NCBI RefSeq assembly: GCF_947072515.1
Contig: NZ_CAMTIG010000012.1
Coordinates: forward strand, 1-64,000
Source: an uncultured Clostridium sp.
GTDB lineage: Bacteria > Bacillota > Clostridia > Clostridiales > Clostridiaceae
Direction: 5' to 3'
Length of the DNA: 64,000 nucleotides
In this document: piece by piece, positions 17,437-27,588 of the stretch
Layout: each line of letters starts with the position of its first letter
Position numbering within the stretch: the first letter of the stretch is position 1
Program-made: the position numbers and the translations under genes
Notes under the pieces: model-generated
What the model was told of the DNA's origin: nothing
What the model saw: only the letters and a program-made list of their open reading frames with translations
Databases searched by the model: none

Positions 17437-19452
17437 CTAATTAAATATATTAATATGAGCTCTATCTAATTCTTTAATTTTTTCTCTTACGCATTCAAAA
17501 TAAACTCTAAGTATTTCTCCTACACCCCAAGCTTGGTTATAACAACCTCTTGGAGAATATGGTGCATCACCATCAAAAATTTCTGCTATTCCACCTAAGC
17601 AAGAATCACAAATATGAGTTTCCATTTCACTTAAAGCCTCACTTACAAATACTCTTGCTTCTTCTGAATAATTATTTACTTTATAATATCCACTTAAAAA
17701 AGCACCTAATGGGAAAGACCATACTGTTCCTTGATGATATGCCATATCCCTATCTGTAAGTTCTCCTTTATATTTCCCTTTATAATCTTCATCTTCCCTA
17801 TCTAAACTTCTTAGTCCAAATGAGGTATATAATTCGTTATATATTTTCTCTATTACTTTTTCTTCTTTTTCCTTTGGAAGCATAGTGAATGGAAGAGATA
17901 TTGCATAAACTTGATTTGGTCTTATAGCACCATCATTTCCTTCTTCATTTACTACATCATATAAACATTCTTTCTTTTCATTCCAGAATTTTTTATTAAA
18001 AGACTCTTTAACTTTTTGAGCTAAATTTTCATACTCTAAATATTCCTTATCTTCAAATTCTTTTCCTAATAATGCAGCTATTTTTAAAGCGTTATACCAT
18101 AATGCATTTATTTCTACTGGTTTTCCATGTCTTGGTGTTACAACTATTCCATTGGCTCTAACATCCATCCAAGTAACTTGGTCTTTTCCGTCTCCTGCAT
18201 TAATTAAATAATCCGTATCCATTCCTATTGAAAAGTCTGTTCCATTACTATAAGCTTTAATAATATTTTTTATAGTTCCATAAAGCTCTTCTTTAACAAA
18301 TTTCAGTTCTTCTTTTTGACCTTTATATAAAAGGTAAGTATATATTGCATGTACATACCATAATGAAGCATCTACAGTGTTATATAGTGGTTCTTGTCCA
18401 AAATCAGGAAACATATTTGGAATAATCCCATTCTTTTCATATACACTAAAACTTTTTAATATTTTCTTTGTATCTTCTAATCTACCAGTACACATTCCTA
18501 CACCTGTTAATGCAATCATTGTATCTCTTCCCCAATCTAAAAACCAAGGATATCCCGCTAAAATAGTTTTACTATCTATAGAATCTCTATCAACTATAAA
18601 ATTATCTGCTGCTATTGGTAAAAGTTTTGCTATTGGTCTATTATCACCTTTAAAAGTATTTCTTAATGCTCTTATTCTTTTTTCTTCACTACTAACAATT
18701 TTCTCTGAATTAATATTTTCTTTTTCCAAAGTACAAATTAAGTAAGCTTTCTTTTCTTCATAAGGCTTCACATCTATAGTTAATTTTCCTGGAACATAAT
18801 ATCTATCTAAATAATCATCTCCAGTAGATTTATCTACATCATAGAAAGCTTCTTTTGTTATGCTCTCATTTTTAGAAGATACTCTTCCATTTTCTATAAT
18901 TATCTTTATACCTAACTCTTCCTTTATTTTAGGATTAAGCTTAAATCCATCTTTAATATTCTCTTTTTTAAATAATAAATTTTCTGGTAAAGAAACTTCT
19001 CCTGGTACTCTAAATGCCATATATGGAGCAAGTTTAATTTCTCCTCCATCTTTATTTCCTTTTATAGAATATTCTAAGATTGCTGTATTTTTATCTTTTT
19101 GTAAAAATACTCTTTTCTTTATAACTGTCCCATTTATAAAATACTTATATTCTGGTATTCCGTTATAAGAAAAGCTTTGAAGGTTTTTAAAACCTTCAAT
19201 AACTTCATCTTCATATTTTGTAGTTGTTAGAGGATACTCTATTTTATTAGATATAAATTTTTCTTCTACCTTTGGAAGTATCATATATCTTTCATCTGGA
19301 GATTTTAATGCTGCAATTAATACAGCATGATATTTTCTACTATTAGCTCCTATAATTGTAGATCCTGCAAATGCACTTCTTCCATTTGCTATCATCCATT
19401 CTTTTTCTATTCCTCTTTCATAATTTATAAAATCACTTTTTCCAAACCTCAT
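17437..19452 (-). CDS. amylo-alpha-1,6-glucosidase / glycogen debranching enzyme
   Basis: A 671-aa debranching enzyme of the GDE_C type (GH133). The N-terminal half is a beta-rich substrate-binding domain beginning with NGRSAFAGSTIIGANSRKYH. The C-terminal half is an (alpha/alpha)6 barrel starting near residue 300 with GYPWFLDWGRDTMIALTG, the family hallmark. It should remove single glucose branch stubs left by the phosphorylase. It sits 24 bases after the phosphorylase gene, with AGGAGA before the ATG, so the two are co-transcribed. Bacterial GH133 enzymes can be true debranching enzymes or exo-glucosidases; context favours debranching. Confidence 0.88.
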   Translation of the reverse strand: MRFGKSDFINYERGIEKEWMIANGRSAFAGSTIIGANSRKYHAVLIAALKSPDERYMILPKVEEKFISNKIEYPLTTTKYEDEVIEGFKNLQSFSYNGIPEYKYFINGTVIKKRVFLQKDKNTAILEYSIKGNKDGGEIKLAPYMAFRVPGEVSLPENLLFKKENIKDGFKLNPKIKEELGIKIIIENGRVSSKNESITKEAFYDVDKSTGDDYLDRYYVPGKLTIDVKPYEEKKAYLICTLEKENINSEKIVSSEEKRIRALRNTFKGDNRPIAKLLPIAADNFIVDRDSIDSKTILAGYPWFLDWGRDTMIALTGVGMCTGRLEDTKKILKSFSVYEKNGIIPNMFPDFGQEPLYNTVDASLWYVHAIYTYLLYKGQKEELKFVKEELYGTIKNIIKAYSNGTDFSIGMDTDYLINAGDGKDQVTWMDVRANGIVVTPRHGKPVEINALWYNALKIAALLGKEFEDKEYLEYENLAQKVKESFNKKFWNEKKECLYDVVNEEGNDGAIRPNQVYAISLPFTMLPKEKEEKVIEKIYNELYTSFGLRSLDREDEDYKGKYKGELTDRDMAYHQGTVWSFPLGAFLSGYYKVNNYSEEARVFVSEALSEMETHICDSCLGGIAEIFDGDAPYSPRGCYNQAWGVGEILRVYFECVREKIKELDRAHINIFN

Positions 19453-19476
19453 AACATACTCTCCTATTTATCTCTT

Positions 19477-21837
19477 TTATAGTTTATTTTTTGTAGGATT
19501 AATATTCCAAATATCCTTACTATACTCTAAAATTGTTCTATCTGATGAGAATATTCCTGCATTACACATATTATAAAATGCCATTTTAGCCCATCTATTC
19601 TTATCTTTGTATGCTTCAAAAACTCTATCTTCAGCAGCTTTAAAGCTTTCAAAATCTGCTAGTAATAAATATCCATCACCTTCGTTTACTAATGAATTAT
19701 ATAAATCTTCAAACAATCCTGTATTTCCATCATTAAATGTTCCATTTATTAATGAATCTACCGCTCTTTTTATAGACCCGTTATTATCATAATATTCTCT
19801 GCTATTATAATGATCTCTTAACTCTTCAATCTCTTTAACAGTAAGTCCAAATATAAAATTATTTTCTTCTCCACTTTCTCTTACTATCTCAACATTTGCT
19901 CCATCCATAGTTCCAAAAGTAGGTGCTCCATTTAACATGAACTTCATATTTCCAGTCCCTGATGCTTCTTTTCCTGCAGTTGAAATTTGTTTTGATAAAT
20001 CTGCTGCTGGGAATAATTTTTCTGCATATGAAACTCTATAGTTTTCAACAAATACAACTTTAATTTTTCCTTCTATTTCTTCATCATTATTTATCATATT
20101 CGCTACTTCATTTGTAAACTTAACTATAGCTTTTGCCCTTCTATATCCTGGGAAGGCTTTTGCTCCATAAATAAATGTAGTTTTCGGAATATCCATATCC
20201 TTATTTTCTTTTAATCTATAATATAAATCTAATACATATAAAGTATTTAATAATTGTCTCTTATATTCATGTAACCTCTTAATTTGAATATCAAAAATTG
20301 AATTTGGATCTAACTGTATGCCTTCACACTCTCTTATATATTTAGTAAGTTGCTCTTTTTTAGAATGTTTTATATCCATAAATCTTTCTAATACTTTTTC
20401 ATCATCAGCAAACTTTTCAAGTTCTTTAAGTTTACTTAAATCCTTAACCCAACTTTCATCTCCTACAAGTTCAGTAATGAATTCTGATAATTCTCTATTA
20501 CAAAGTCTAAGCCATCTTCTTGGCGTAATTCCATTAGTTTTATTTTGGAATTTTTCTGGATATAAATTATACCAATTATTAAGTTCAGTTTCTTTTAATA
20601 TATCTGTGTGTAATTTAGCAACTCCATTAACTGCAAATCCCACTGCAATAGCTAAATTAGCCATTCTAGTTATACCATCTTTAACTATTCTAAACTCTTC
20701 AATAGCTTCTTCTGAATAACTTTTTTTCTTTAATTCATTTATAAATCTAGTATCTATCATTTTGATTATTGCTAATATTCTTGGGAATAATGCTACTATA
20801 AGTTTGTTATCCCATTTTTCTAAAGCTTCTGCTAATATAGTATGATTTGTATATGCAAACACACCTTTTGCTATCTTTAATGCTTTATCAAAGGTTACTT
20901 TATAATCATCTACTAAAATTCTTATAAACTCTGGTATTGCTAATACTGGATGAGTATCATTTAATTGAATTGCATGATACTCTGAAAAGTTATTAAAGTT
21001 TTTCCCAAATCTTTTTACATGGCTTCTTATAATATCTTGAACTGATGCACTTACTAAGAAATATTGCTGTCTAAGTCTTAATAATTTACCTGCTTTCATG
21101 TCATCATTTGGATATAAAACTCTTGATATATCATCTGCTTTATTTTTAAGTTCTACTGCTTTTGCATATTTACCTTCATTAAATGCATGAAAATCAAAAC
21201 TTTCTAAAGCCTCACATTTCCATAATCTTAAAGTATTTATATTTTTGCTATCGTATCCTATTATTGGAGTATCATATGGAACCCCTTTAACTTCCATATC
21301 TTTAAATGTAACAATGACAGATTCTCTTTCTCTTCTTATACTCCAAGGATCTCCATAAGTTAACCAATTATCTGCACACTCTTCTTGGAATCCATTTTTG
21401 AAATATTGTTTGAATAATCCATTTGAATATCTAATTCCGTATCCTCGTAAAGGTACTTCCATAGCTGCCGCTGAATCCATAAAGCATGCCGCAAGTCTTC
21501 CAAGACCTCCATTACCAAGAGCTGCATCTTCTTCTGATTCTTCAATTTCATTAATGTCTATATTTAACTCTTTTAAAAGATTTGAAACTTCTTCATATAA
21601 TCCTAAGTTAATTAAATTATTTCCAAGTGCTCGTCCCATTAAATATTCTGCTGATAAGTAATAAGCTTGCTTTCCTTCTCCATAAACCTTATTAGTGTTG
21701 TTCCAATTATCAATTATAGTTTCCATTAATGCTGATGAAAGGCTCCAGAATATTTCACCTTTCGATGCTTCTTCTAAGCTTACACCATACTTTATTTTTA
21801 GCTGACGTTCCATAGATTCTCTTAATTCATTTTTCAT
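19477..21837 (-). CDS. glgP: glycogen/maltodextrin phosphorylase (GT35)
   Basis: Releases glucose-1-phosphate from maltodextrin or glycogen chains with inorganic phosphate. The 786-aa protein is of usual bacterial length. The PLP-binding lysine lies in EASGTGNMKFMLNGAPTFGT near residue 635, followed by DGANVEI. The N-terminal region contains LAACFMDSAAAMEVPLRGYG. No glgA, glgB or glgC genes are near, and it is flanked by malQ and debranching enzyme genes, so maltodextrin breakdown (malP role) is at least as likely as glycogen turnover. TGGAGGA precedes the ATG. Confidence 0.95.
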   Translation of the reverse strand: MKNELRESMERQLKIKYGVSLEEASKGEIFWSLSSALMETIIDNWNNTNKVYGEGKQAYYLSAEYLMGRALGNNLINLGLYEEVSNLLKELNIDINEIEESEEDAALGNGGLGRLAACFMDSAAAMEVPLRGYGIRYSNGLFKQYFKNGFQEECADNWLTYGDPWSIRRERESVIVTFKDMEVKGVPYDTPIIGYDSKNINTLRLWKCEALESFDFHAFNEGKYAKAVELKNKADDISRVLYPNDDMKAGKLLRLRQQYFLVSASVQDIIRSHVKRFGKNFNNFSEYHAIQLNDTHPVLAIPEFIRILVDDYKVTFDKALKIAKGVFAYTNHTILAEALEKWDNKLIVALFPRILAIIKMIDTRFINELKKKSYSEEAIEEFRIVKDGITRMANLAIAVGFAVNGVAKLHTDILKETELNNWYNLYPEKFQNKTNGITPRRWLRLCNRELSEFITELVGDESWVKDLSKLKELEKFADDEKVLERFMDIKHSKKEQLTKYIRECEGIQLDPNSIFDIQIKRLHEYKRQLLNTLYVLDLYYRLKENKDMDIPKTTFIYGAKAFPGYRRAKAIVKFTNEVANMINNDEEIEGKIKVVFVENYRVSYAEKLFPAADLSKQISTAGKEASGTGNMKFMLNGAPTFGTMDGANVEIVRESGEENNFIFGLTVKEIEELRDHYNSREYYDNNGSIKRAVDSLINGTFNDGNTGLFEDLYNSLVNEGDGYLLLADFESFKAAEDRVFEAYKDKNRWAKMAFYNMCNAGIFSSDRTILEYSKDIWNINPTKNKL

Positions 21838-21884
21838 TTAAAATTCCTCCAATAATATTTACTAAAATCTTCTCACACTTCTAC

Positions 21885-23375
21885 TTAAATTCTTCCATAT
21901 AGTACTGTTAAATCTTTTAATTCCTCTGCTACTTCATCTGTAAGATATTCTTTTTTTACTCTCCATTGCCAGTTTCCACCTAACACTGACGGAGTATTCA
22001 TTCTAGCTTCACTACCAAGTCCTAATAAATCTTGCATTGTTACTACTGCTAAAAAACTTACTGATTTCCAAATCTCTCTCAAGTAATCTTCACTATTTAA
22101 GTCTTTTACATTTAAATAGTCTTTTGCCTTTTCAATTTCTTTTTTAGTAGCTAAATTTTCTGTCCATCCCATAATAGTGTCATTGTCGTGAGTTCCTAAA
22201 TAAGCTATTGTATTTTGCTCATAATTATGAGGTAAATCTCCACTATCTTCTCCTCCAAATCCAAATTGAAGAACTTTCATTCCTGGGAAACCTGTTTCTT
22301 TTCTAAATTCTATAACTTCATCTGTCATGAATCCTAAGTCTTCTGCTATAATATTAACTTCTCCAAGTGCCTCTTTAATTGCATTAAACAATTTGATTCC
22401 AGGCCCTTTAACCCATTCTCCATTTTCAGCTGTTGTATCACCATATGGAATTTCCCAATAAGATTCAAATCCTCTAAAGTGATCTATTCTAACCATGTCA
22501 TATATTTTTAAACTTTCTTTTATTCTTGAAATCCACCAAGTATAACCTTCTTTGTCCATTTCATCCCAATCATATATTGGATTGCCCCACAGTTGACCTG
22601 TTACTGCAAATGCATCTGGTGGACATCCTGCTACTACTTTTGGCATATCATTTTCATCTATTTTAAACATTTTCTTATTACTCCACATATCTGCACTATC
22701 TGCTGCAACATATATAGGTAAATCTCCAATGATTTCTACTCCATTGTAGTTTGCATATTCTTTTAGCTCATTCCATTGCTTAAAAAATATAAATTGAATA
22801 AATTTATAATATTCCATTTCTTCTTTAAGCTCTTTTCTATATCTATCCATAGCTCTTTGCTCTCTATTTTTTATATCCTCGTCCCATTCAAGCCATGATT
22901 TTAAATTAAATTTATCCTTTATAGCCATATACTCACTATAATCTTCTAGCCAAAAACTATTTTCTTTTTTAAATTTTTTATATAGAAAATCTTCATGTCT
23001 ATTTAAATTTCTTTTCTTAAAATTTAAATATGCTAAATTTAAAATTTCATTTCTTTTTTCAAAGATTAATCCATAATCAATCTTTTCTAAATCTTCTCCA
23101 AAATTTTCTTTTATATAATCATCTTCTTCAAGTAATCCTTCTGCTTTTAATATATCTAAATCAATAAAATGTGGATTTCCTGCAAATGCTGAAAAACATT
23201 GATAAGGTGAATCTCCATAGCTAGTATGTCCTAAAGGTAGTATTTGCCAATACTTTTGACCTGCCTTTACTAGAAAATCTACGAAGTCATATGCTTCTTT
23301 CCCTACGGAACCGATTCCAAACCTCCCTGGTAATGATGATATATGCATTAGTATCCCACTGCTTCTCTTTTTCAT
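21885..23375 (-). CDS. malQ: 4-alpha-glucanotransferase (amylomaltase, GH77)
   Basis: Transfers maltodextrin segments between chains and releases glucose, making longer chains for the phosphorylase. The 496-aa protein begins with HISSLPGRFGIGSVG and carries WQILPLGHTSYGDSPYQ, both GH77 hallmarks. The acid/base and nucleophile regions are seen as MVRIDHFRGFESYWEIP and NIIAEDLGFMT, and LGTHDND lies near residue 395. AAGGGAGA precedes the ATG. It begins 14 bases after the GH31 alpha-glucosidase gene, so the genes are tightly co-transcribed. Confidence 0.96.
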   Translation of the reverse strand: MKKRSSGILMHISSLPGRFGIGSVGKEAYDFVDFLVKAGQKYWQILPLGHTSYGDSPYQCFSAFAGNPHFIDLDILKAEGLLEEDDYIKENFGEDLEKIDYGLIFEKRNEILNLAYLNFKKRNLNRHEDFLYKKFKKENSFWLEDYSEYMAIKDKFNLKSWLEWDEDIKNREQRAMDRYRKELKEEMEYYKFIQFIFFKQWNELKEYANYNGVEIIGDLPIYVAADSADMWSNKKMFKIDENDMPKVVAGCPPDAFAVTGQLWGNPIYDWDEMDKEGYTWWISRIKESLKIYDMVRIDHFRGFESYWEIPYGDTTAENGEWVKGPGIKLFNAIKEALGEVNIIAEDLGFMTDEVIEFRKETGFPGMKVLQFGFGGEDSGDLPHNYEQNTIAYLGTHDNDTIMGWTENLATKKEIEKAKDYLNVKDLNSEDYLREIWKSVSFLAVVTMQDLLGLGSEARMNTPSVLGGNWQWRVKKEYLTDEVAEELKDLTVLYGRI

Positions 23376-23389
23376 AAAATTATCTCCCT

Positions 23390-25501
23390 TTATAATTCAT
23401 ATCTTTCTATTATTTTTGAATCTTTTGTATATACTTCTACTTCTATTACTTTATTTTTTAATGTAGTTTCTATTTTTATATCAATATTCTTATCTTTATT
23501 TTTTATGACTACTTTTATTTCATCTTTTATCCCATTAATATAATCTTTTGATATTCCATCATCATTATATAATGTGTAAGAACCCTCTGTTTCTATAAAT
23601 GCTTTAACTTTTATAGTCTTTTCATCTATCGCTTGAACACTCTCTGCTACTTCACCTAAAACAAGCATTTTGTCTTTTCTTATAAAGAAAATAACTTCAT
23701 CTAATTCTGCTTCTATATAATGATGTCCCTTTTCCATAACTTTATATTCTAAGTTTTCCAAAGATTTTCCTTTTACTAAAAGCATTTCCTCTGGTAAATA
23801 TACATATCTTCCATTTGCATTTTGTTTAACTATAGGTGTAAGCATTAATGAATCACCCATTAAAATTTGATCCTCTATTTCACGAACCATTAAATCCTTA
23901 TATTCAAAACTTAAAGGTTTGAACATTGAATCATAAGAATTTGTTGCTTTCATATATTCGCTATAAATATATGGAATAAGAGCATATCTAATATCTATAA
24001 TATTTTTTAATGTTTTTTCATTTTCTAAACCAAATGCAAAAGGTTCTTGCTTTCTTGTTCCCATTGCAGAATGATTTCTAAATAAAGGTGTAAATATACT
24101 AAATTGGAACCATCTTATTAATAAGTCTGCTGTACAGTTTCCACCAAATCCACCTGTGTCTGCTCCTGTATAAAGATATCCACACATATTTAAGTTTGGC
24201 ATCATTTTTACATTCATTTCCAAATGTTCCCATAATGATGTATTATCACCTGTCCATATTCCTCCATATCTGTGCATTCCAATTGATGATGCTCTAGAGA
24301 ATAATAAAAATCTTTTATTTTCATCTATACTATCTAAACCTTCTGCTGCTGCTCTTGTCATATTGTGACCGTATAGATTGTGTATATCATTATGTTTGAT
24401 TTTTTGCCCATCTACATTATGATAAAAACTATTATAATCTTCATTACTATTACTTAAACCTAGCATTTTATCTTTTAATTCAAAAAAGCTATATATATCT
24501 AAATTTTTATTTTTACTTTCTTCTACAAACTCAAATGCCTTTTTCAATCCTTCTTCTGAGTAGAATATAGCCGGTTCATTCATATCATTCCAGAAACCTT
24601 CTATTCCTTTATCAGTTAAAAACTTATATTTTTTTCCAAACCATAATCTTGCATCTTTATTAAGGAAATCTGGGAAATGAACTTTTCCTGGCCATACTGC
24701 TGCTACAAAAGGGTTTCCTTCCTTATCTAAGCAATAATGTCCTTTTTCAATGCCTTCTTCATAGATATCGTATCCTTCTTCTATTTTACATCCTGCATCT
24801 ATTATTGGAATAAGTCTTATTCCTTCATTTTTCATTTCTTCAACTAGTTCTTCAAATTTCGGAAACGTTTCATTATTAATGCTAAAATTTTTAAAATCTT
24901 TCATATAATCTATATCTAAATAAATACAATCTATTGGTATATTCTTTTCTCTAAAAGTTTTTCCAATTTCTCTTACTTCATCTGCTGTCCCATAACTCCA
25001 ACGACTTTGTTGATATCCAAAGGCCCATTTAGGTGGAACATAATTCATTCCTATAAGTTTTCTAAACTCTTTCACAATATTATTTATATCATTTTCTTCA
25101 ATTATATATAAATCATAATTATTTTTTTCTATTTCAATTTCTAGTACATCTTTATCTGTATATCCAATATCAAATTTTACTTTAGCTGGTGTATCAATAA
25201 ATATCCCGATACTTTTATTTACTCCATATATAACTATAAAATTATGTGCCCCATAAAGTGACCTTTTATCTTGCGCATGATTTGGATCATCTGTACAATA
25301 GCTTTCAAAAATCCAACCTCTTTTGTTTATTCCTCTAACATTTTCACCTAATCCATATACTAAGTCTTTTTTGTCTAAACCATATATTAATTTATTTTCT
25401 TCTCTTTTAAAATAAGGTATTTCGCCCTTTTCCTCTGTTATATTTTTTACTACTGAGTTACAGTCTATAATTTCTCCAACTCTAAATTTTTTAATACTCA
25501 C
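23390..25501 (-). CDS. alpha-glucosidase (GH31)
   Basis: Cleaves terminal alpha-linked glucose from maltodextrins or isomaltose-type sugars. In this 703-aa cytoplasmic protein the barrel begins near residue 160 with FGYQQSRWSYG; the nucleophile is the Asp in GFWNDMNEPA and the acid/base Asp lies in GGIWTGDNTSLWEH. The family is clear, but the linkage preference (alpha-1,4 or alpha-1,6) is not readable. It starts with GTG at 25501, with GAGGAG 9 bases upstream and no better ATG nearby. It begins 18 bases after malR. Confidence 0.92.
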   Translation of the reverse strand: MSIKKFRVGEIIDCNSVVKNITEEKGEIPYFKREENKLIYGLDKKDLVYGLGENVRGINKRGWIFESYCTDDPNHAQDKRSLYGAHNFIVIYGVNKSIGIFIDTPAKVKFDIGYTDKDVLEIEIEKNNYDLYIIEENDINNIVKEFRKLIGMNYVPPKWAFGYQQSRWSYGTADEVREIGKTFREKNIPIDCIYLDIDYMKDFKNFSINNETFPKFEELVEEMKNEGIRLIPIIDAGCKIEEGYDIYEEGIEKGHYCLDKEGNPFVAAVWPGKVHFPDFLNKDARLWFGKKYKFLTDKGIEGFWNDMNEPAIFYSEEGLKKAFEFVEESKNKNLDIYSFFELKDKMLGLSNSNEDYNSFYHNVDGQKIKHNDIHNLYGHNMTRAAAEGLDSIDENKRFLLFSRASSIGMHRYGGIWTGDNTSLWEHLEMNVKMMPNLNMCGYLYTGADTGGFGGNCTADLLIRWFQFSIFTPLFRNHSAMGTRKQEPFAFGLENEKTLKNIIDIRYALIPYIYSEYMKATNSYDSMFKPLSFEYKDLMVREIEDQILMGDSLMLTPIVKQNANGRYVYLPEEMLLVKGKSLENLEYKVMEKGHHYIEAELDEVIFFIRKDKMLVLGEVAESVQAIDEKTIKVKAFIETEGSYTLYNDDGISKDYINGIKDEIKVVIKNKDKNIDIKIETTLKNKVIEVEVYTKDSKIIERYEL

Positions 25502-25519
25502 AATATCACTCTCCTCTAT

Positions 25520-26548
25520 TTATTTATGTACTCTAAAATTTCTTACTGAACTTCTTTCTATAAGTTTAGTATCTAAAACTACATGCTTATTTTCTTTACT
25601 ACCCCTTATATTATCTAAAAGAATTTCTATACTTTTTTCTGCTATTTCATCTCTAGGTTGCATTATTGTAGTTATTGCTGGATTATAAAATTCTGTTATT
25701 TCCATACCATCAAATCCAATTAAAGATATTTCTTCTCCAATTTTCTTACCTAAATCATTTATAGCTTTTGCTACTCCTACAGCCATAATATCTGATATAC
25801 AAAAAATTGAATCTATCTCTTCATTGTTTAAAATAAGTTCCTTAGTTACCTTGTATGCTTCTTGCATTGTATAACCACCATATTTTATATATCCATCTTT
25901 TATTTCTATTTTATATTTTCTTAAAGCTTCTAAATAACCTTGTAACCTTTCTAATCCTAATCCAATATCTTCTTTTATTCCTAAAACAATTCCAATTTTT
26001 TTGCCTCCATTTTTTATCAAATACTCTGTTGCATTAAATGCAGATTGTACTTGTTGTATTCCTACATATGAAAAAGTTTTAAAGTTTATATCATAGGTAC
26101 TATTTGTTGAAGCTAAAACTAAAGGAATTTTAATATCTTTAAATGTGTCTTCTTTCACATCTTTAATATCACATCCTAAATATATAATTCCTTGTAGTTT
26201 TACTTCATTTTGAAATTCAATTAAATTTCTAACTTCATCAATTTCTCTAGCTGAGTAATCTGTATGTCTTAAAAGCATTGTATATCCATTTTGATTAATT
26301 CTTTTTTCTATTATATCTACTATTTCAGAGAAGAATGGGTTAAATACACCTCTAGTCAGAACCCCTATAGTATTAGAATTCATCATTTTTAAATTTCTAG
26401 CACTATTGTTTGGAATGTAGTTACTTTCTTCTATTATTTTTTTTATCTTTTCTCTAGTCTCATCTTTAACATCTGGATGATTATTTATAACTCTAGAAAC
26501 TGTTCCTACTCCAACTCCAGCTAATTCTGCTATATCCTTTATATTCAT
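25520..26548 (-). CDS. malR: LacI-family regulator, probable MalR
   Basis: A 342-aa repressor with an N-terminal LacI helix-turn-helix (IKDIAELAGVGVGTVSRVIN, residues 3-22, plus hinge helix to about 55) and a periplasmic-binding-protein-like sensor domain. It sits between malG and the alpha-glucosidase gene, so the ligand is probably maltose or a maltodextrin. The dyads upstream of msmX have the right architecture to be its operators. An AAGGGG ribosome binding site lies 8 bases before the ATG. No terminator is visible in the 119-base gap after malG, so read-through from the transporter genes is possible. Confidence 0.85.
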   Translation of the reverse strand: MNIKDIAELAGVGVGTVSRVINNHPDVKDETREKIKKIIEESNYIPNNSARNLKMMNSNTIGVLTRGVFNPFFSEIVDIIEKRINQNGYTMLLRHTDYSAREIDEVRNLIEFQNEVKLQGIIYLGCDIKDVKEDTFKDIKIPLVLASTNSTYDINFKTFSYVGIQQVQSAFNATEYLIKNGGKKIGIVLGIKEDIGLGLERLQGYLEALRKYKIEIKDGYIKYGGYTMQEAYKVTKELILNNEEIDSIFCISDIMAVGVAKAINDLGKKIGEEISLIGFDGMEITEFYNPAITTIMQPRDEIAEKSIEILLDNIRGSKENKHVVLDTKLIERSSVRNFRVHK

Positions 26549-26667
26549 CTCCCATTCCCCTTATTCCATTTTTATCTTTTTATTTACAATTTTACCATTA
26601 AAACGATTACTTTTCTATTGTTATCTCTATTTTTTAGAAAGGGTATTTAATTTTTTACATATTATTC

Positions 26668-27585
26668 TTATTCTTTAACAGCTCCTGCAACTAATCCTTT
26701 TGATACGAATTTTTGAATTGATACAAATAATATTGCAAGTGGAATTGTAGCCATTACTGATGCTGCCGCATATGCTGTCCAGTTTGTAGATACTCCACTA
26801 TCCATAAATGATTTTAATCCCATAACTAAAGTTTTAAGTGCTGGATCTTTAATTAATGCTGCTGACATTACAAATTCTCCAAACGTTCCTATAAATGAGA
26901 AGAAGAAAATTACAACAAGCATTGGTTTACATAATGGGAAAATTATTTTTCTAAATATTTGAGCATGTGTAGCTCCATCTACTAAAGCTGATTCATCAAG
27001 TTCTTTTGGAAGACCATCAATAAATCCTTTCATTAACCAAATGTTATAAGCACTTGCACCACACATAATTAAAATTAAGAATAAGTGATTATCCATTCCA
27101 TTTAATTTATATGCTACTGATAAGATAGCTGGTAATGCCATTGATGCCGGAAACATTTGAAGAATTAATAAAGACATAAGTCCATATTTCTTACCGCTAA
27201 ATCTTAATCTACTAAAAGTATAAGCAGCTGGTAATGTCATTAATACTTGTATTGTTGCTACAGATAAACATACCTTAAATGAGTTCCATATCCACAATAA
27301 GAAGTCTGTCTCTTGTAAAACATACAAATAATTTTTAAATGTTATTTCTGATGGAATAAGTTCTTTTTGTATAAAACTTGATCCTGTTGAAAGTGATGCT
27401 GTCACTATTGCTACTACCGGAAATAGTATTATAAGAATACTTGTCCATATAAAAATTCTACTAATCCATAATGTAACCTTTTCAGGTTTAGTCATTTTAT
27501 GTTTATGTTTATATTTTTTCTTTTTTACTTTAGATTCTATATTTTTTGGTTCTATAGAATCGGTCTTTTTTATTTTTACTTCCAT
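26668..27585 (-). CDS. malG: maltodextrin ABC transporter permease MalG
   Basis: A 305-aa inner-membrane permease with six predicted helices. The EAA loop that docks on the ATPase reads ESALVDGATHAQIFRKIIFP around residue 200. A Lys-rich cytoplasmic N-terminal extension of about 30 residues precedes the first helix, longer than usual. It starts 3 bases after malF with the ribosome binding site AAGGGGG overlapping the malF stop, so translation is coupled. With MalF it forms the translocation channel for maltodextrins. Confidence 0.92.
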   Translation of the reverse strand: MEVKIKKTDSIEPKNIESKVKKKKYKHKHKMTKPEKVTLWISRIFIWTSILIILFPVVAIVTASLSTGSSFIQKELIPSEITFKNYLYVLQETDFLLWIWNSFKVCLSVATIQVLMTLPAAYTFSRLRFSGKKYGLMSLLILQMFPASMALPAILSVAYKLNGMDNHLFLILIMCGASAYNIWLMKGFIDGLPKELDESALVDGATHAQIFRKIIFPLCKPMLVVIFFFSFIGTFGEFVMSAALIKDPALKTLVMGLKSFMDSGVSTNWTAYAAASVMATIPLAILFVSIQKFVSKGLVAGAVKE

Positions 27586-27588
27586 CTT

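Noticed and set aside
26580..26620. AAAACGATTACTTTT before malR as an operator
   Set aside because: Poor symmetry compared with the three sites upstream of msmX, and no clear promoter beside it.
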